From a virus: a stretch of 23,605 nucleotides of DNA. Shown piece after piece: positions 22,398-23,605 of this stretch. The DNA is taken from IMG/VR virus record IMGVR_UViG_3300030098_000632, positions 1,960 through 25,564 of that record, one strand, 5' to 3'. Within the stretch, counting starts at the first letter, position 1. Each line of letters opens with the position of its first letter. The position numbers and the translations under genes are program-made. The notes under the pieces are model-generated. The model was not told the origin of the DNA. It saw only the letters and a list, made by a program, of their open reading frames with translations, and ran no database searches.

Positions 22398-23078
22398 ATG
22401 AGAGTTTCTGAGGGTGGTGTAGTAAATAATGTTTTAGTAATAGGAGATTTACACGAGCCTTTCTGCTTAGATAAATACTTAGAATTTTGTGTATCTAAAT
22501 ATGAGCAATTTGATTGCACAGAAGTGGTATTTATTGGAGATATTATAGATAATCATTATTCTAGCTATCACGAAACAAACGCAGATGGAATGGGTGGAGC
22601 TGATGAATTAGAATTAGCTATAGAAAGAATATCAAGATGGTATAAAGCGTTTTCTGGAGTAAAAACAACAGTAATTATAGGAAACCACGATAGAATGGTA
22701 ATGCGTAAAGCACAAACCTCATCAATACCAAGTAAATGGATCAAGAGTTACAAAGAGGTATTAGAAGTTCCTAATTGGAATTTTGTAGAAAGATATGTTA
22801 AAGATGGAGTGCAGTATTTACACGGAGAGGGAGGTACTGCAAGGACTAAATGTAGGGCAGATATGATGAATACAGTACAAGGACATCTACATACTCAGGC
22901 TTATTGTGAGCATTATGTAGGACAGAACTTTAGAGTATTTGGTATGCAAATTGGAGCAGGTATAAACTTTTCAGAATACAGCTTTGCATACGCTAAGGCA
23001 GGAAAGAAACCTGCTATTGGTTGTGGCGTAGTCTTAAACAATGGTAAATTACCCATAAATCTCCTTATGGAACTATGA
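22398..23078 (+). CDS. Calcineurin-like metallophosphoesterase
   Basis: A 226-residue protein with the full metal-binding set of the family: GDLH at 16-19, GDIID at 47-51, GNHD at 95-98, YLHGE around H142, and GHLHT at 162-166. These enzymes cleave phosphodiesters or phosphomonoesters, and the substrate is unknown. ATG 22398 gives only 15 residues before the first motif. The same frame is open back to the holin stop (22335-22337) and reads KKDYRLRLTKTEHDLIQEM, which looks like coding sequence with a small helical domain. A non-standard start such as ATT at 22338 is therefore possible. Phage relatives may act in nucleotide or DNA metabolism. Its stop is followed by a promoter region, so it ends the late operon. 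Confidence 0.88.
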   Translation: MRVSEGGVVNNVLVIGDLHEPFCLDKYLEFCVSKYEQFDCTEVVFIGDIIDNHYSSYHETNADGMGGADELELAIERISRWYKAFSGVKTTVIIGNHDRMVMRKAQTSSIPSKWIKSYKEVLEVPNWNFVERYVKDGVQYLHGEGGTARTKCRADMMNTVQGHLHTQAYCEHYVGQNFRVFGMQIGAGINFSEYSFAYAKAGKKPAIGCGVVLNNGKLPINLLMEL

Positions 23079-23079
23079 T

Positions 23080-23111
23080 ATTAACAATTTCTTGTTAATA
23101 AACTTTATTAA
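23080..23111. repeat. Two overlapping inverted repeats
   Basis: ATTAACAA/TTGTTAAT (23080-23087 with 23092-23099, 4-base gap) overlaps TTAATAAA/TTTATTAA (23095-23102 with 23104-23111, one-base centre). They share TTAAT, so only one hairpin can form at a time. No U-run follows, so a terminator is not indicated; operator use is more plausible. Confidence 0.5.
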
Positions 23112-23115
23112 ATAT

Positions 23116-23131
23116 TTTATAACTTTATAAA
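23116..23131. repeat. Inverted repeat, possible second operator
   Basis: TTTATAA/TTATAAA with a two-base centre. Its CTTTAT core is 20 bases, about two DNA turns, from the same core in the previous repeat. It covers the region where the -33 element of the downstream host-type box would lie, so binding could block transcription. AT-richness makes chance repeats common. Confidence 0.35.
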
Positions 23132-23141
23132 AATAATTATA

Positions 23142-23149
23142 TATATTTG
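23142..23149 (+). promoter_or_regulatory. Host-type -7 box
   Basis: TATATTTG matches the Bacteroidota -7 consensus TAnnTTTG. It lies 27 bases before the ATG at 23176, in the gap after the late operon. No good TTG -33 box is visible at normal spacing. Confidence 0.5.
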
Positions 23150-23175
23150 TTGTATAATAATTAAAACTAAAAGAA

Positions 23176-23605
23176 ATGAAAAATATTAATAAAATGTTAA
23201 ACGATTCTATAAATAAATTAAAAGACTTACAAAAAGAAAGAGATAGTATAAGTGAGTTTGATAGGTATATGGAAGAATACAGAAGAAAATCAGCACGATC
23301 AGAAGAACTAAGTAACCCTGAATTTTACGATACTACAAGAGCTAAGTGGAGAATAGATTATATTGATTATAATGGAACTTTCTTAGAGGTTGCAAGACAT
23401 CATATTACAGGAGAGAACTTTACAGATTTACCAAGTAGCCGATACCAAAGCTCTGTATTTACAGGTACTAAAAAACAACTTGATGATATGTTAGCTGTGG
23501 TAAGTTTAAAGCCACATAACGAAATCAAAATAATAGGCTCATCTTTTATGGAAGATATTATACAAGGAGCTTATGGAGAGGACATAGATCACGAAGAAGT
23601 TATGC
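23176..23605 (+). CDS. Hypothetical protein, cut by the window end
   Basis: An open frame of 143 codons from ATG 23176 to the window edge with no stop, so the C-terminus is missing. The N-terminal 40 residues are a charged helix (NDSINKLKDLQKERDSISEF). They are followed by a probable alpha/beta part (AKWRIDYIDYNGTFLEVARH, then NEIKIIGSSFMEDIIQGAYG). No motif I recognise. It has its own host-type promoter box and operator-like repeats and so is probably the first gene of a separately regulated, non-virion region. Confidence 0.75.
   Translation, partial: MKNINKMLNDSINKLKDLQKERDSISEFDRYMEEYRRKSARSEELSNPEFYDTTRAKWRIDYIDYNGTFLEVARHHITGENFTDLPSSRYQSSVFTGTKKQLDDMLAVVSLKPHNEIKIIGSSFMEDIIQGAYGEDIDHEEVM

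Noticed and set aside
23080-23099. Terminator at the end of the late operon
   Set aside because: The stem is entirely AT-rich apart from one C-G pair and has no following T-run; an operator is a better reading.
1-23605. tRNA genes, CRISPR arrays, insertion sequences and attachment sites
   Set aside because: Nothing with cloverleaf-like structure, spaced direct repeats, transposase sequence or integrase context was seen by eye.

Overview
The window is one strand of a tailed double-stranded DNA phage genome (or prophage). It holds the packaging, virion and lysis genes, all reading on the + strand and mostly overlapping or touching. The DNA is very AT-rich and start codons follow A/T-rich stretches rather than Shine-Dalgarno sequences. 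Two host-type -7 boxes (TAnnTTTG) are present, and many proteins resemble families I associate with phages of marine Flavobacteriia. The host is therefore most likely a member of the Bacteroidota. A tape-measure protein, a frameshifted tail-assembly chaperone and the absence of sheath or contractile genes suggest a siphovirus. No integrase, repressor, replication gene, tRNA, CRISPR array or insertion sequence was seen.

Layout. 1-2262: DNA entry and packaging genes (HNH nuclease, ParB-domain protein, small and large terminase). 2295-11212: tail block (chaperone with a likely -1 frameshift, two small tail-completion-type proteins, two large tail proteins, a 58-residue protein and the tape measure). 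11246-13952: head block (XkdF-type protease, acidic scaffold-like protein, major capsid protein), closed by a hairpin terminator. 14019-14621: a single structural gene, possibly the tail tube, isolated between two terminators. 14784-18491: second head block (three small unknowns, a three-part portal fusion, a connector). 18555-19106: a likely fibre protein. 19106-22337: exported and lysis genes (outer-membrane beta-barrel, LDL-receptor-A-like secreted protein, small membrane proteins, thioredoxin-fold protein without CXXC, M15 peptidase, 3TM-type holin). 22398-23078: a metallophosphoesterase. 23176 onward: a truncated gene behind a separate promoter region full of inverted repeats.

The most notable signals are these. 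(1) Four gene clusters start behind the same two-box element, TAAAC-N16/17-TATATAC. It is unlike the standard Bacteroidota promoter and may be a phage late promoter giving leaderless or nearly leaderless mRNA. (2) A T10 slippery run joins the tail-chaperone gene to an 84-codon extension in the -1 frame. (3) Envelope-directed proteins unusual for a virion/lysis region are present. (4) The portal carries two extra C-terminal domains. (5) The order is terminase, tail, capsid, portal, with the portal about 13.5 kb downstream of the terminase.
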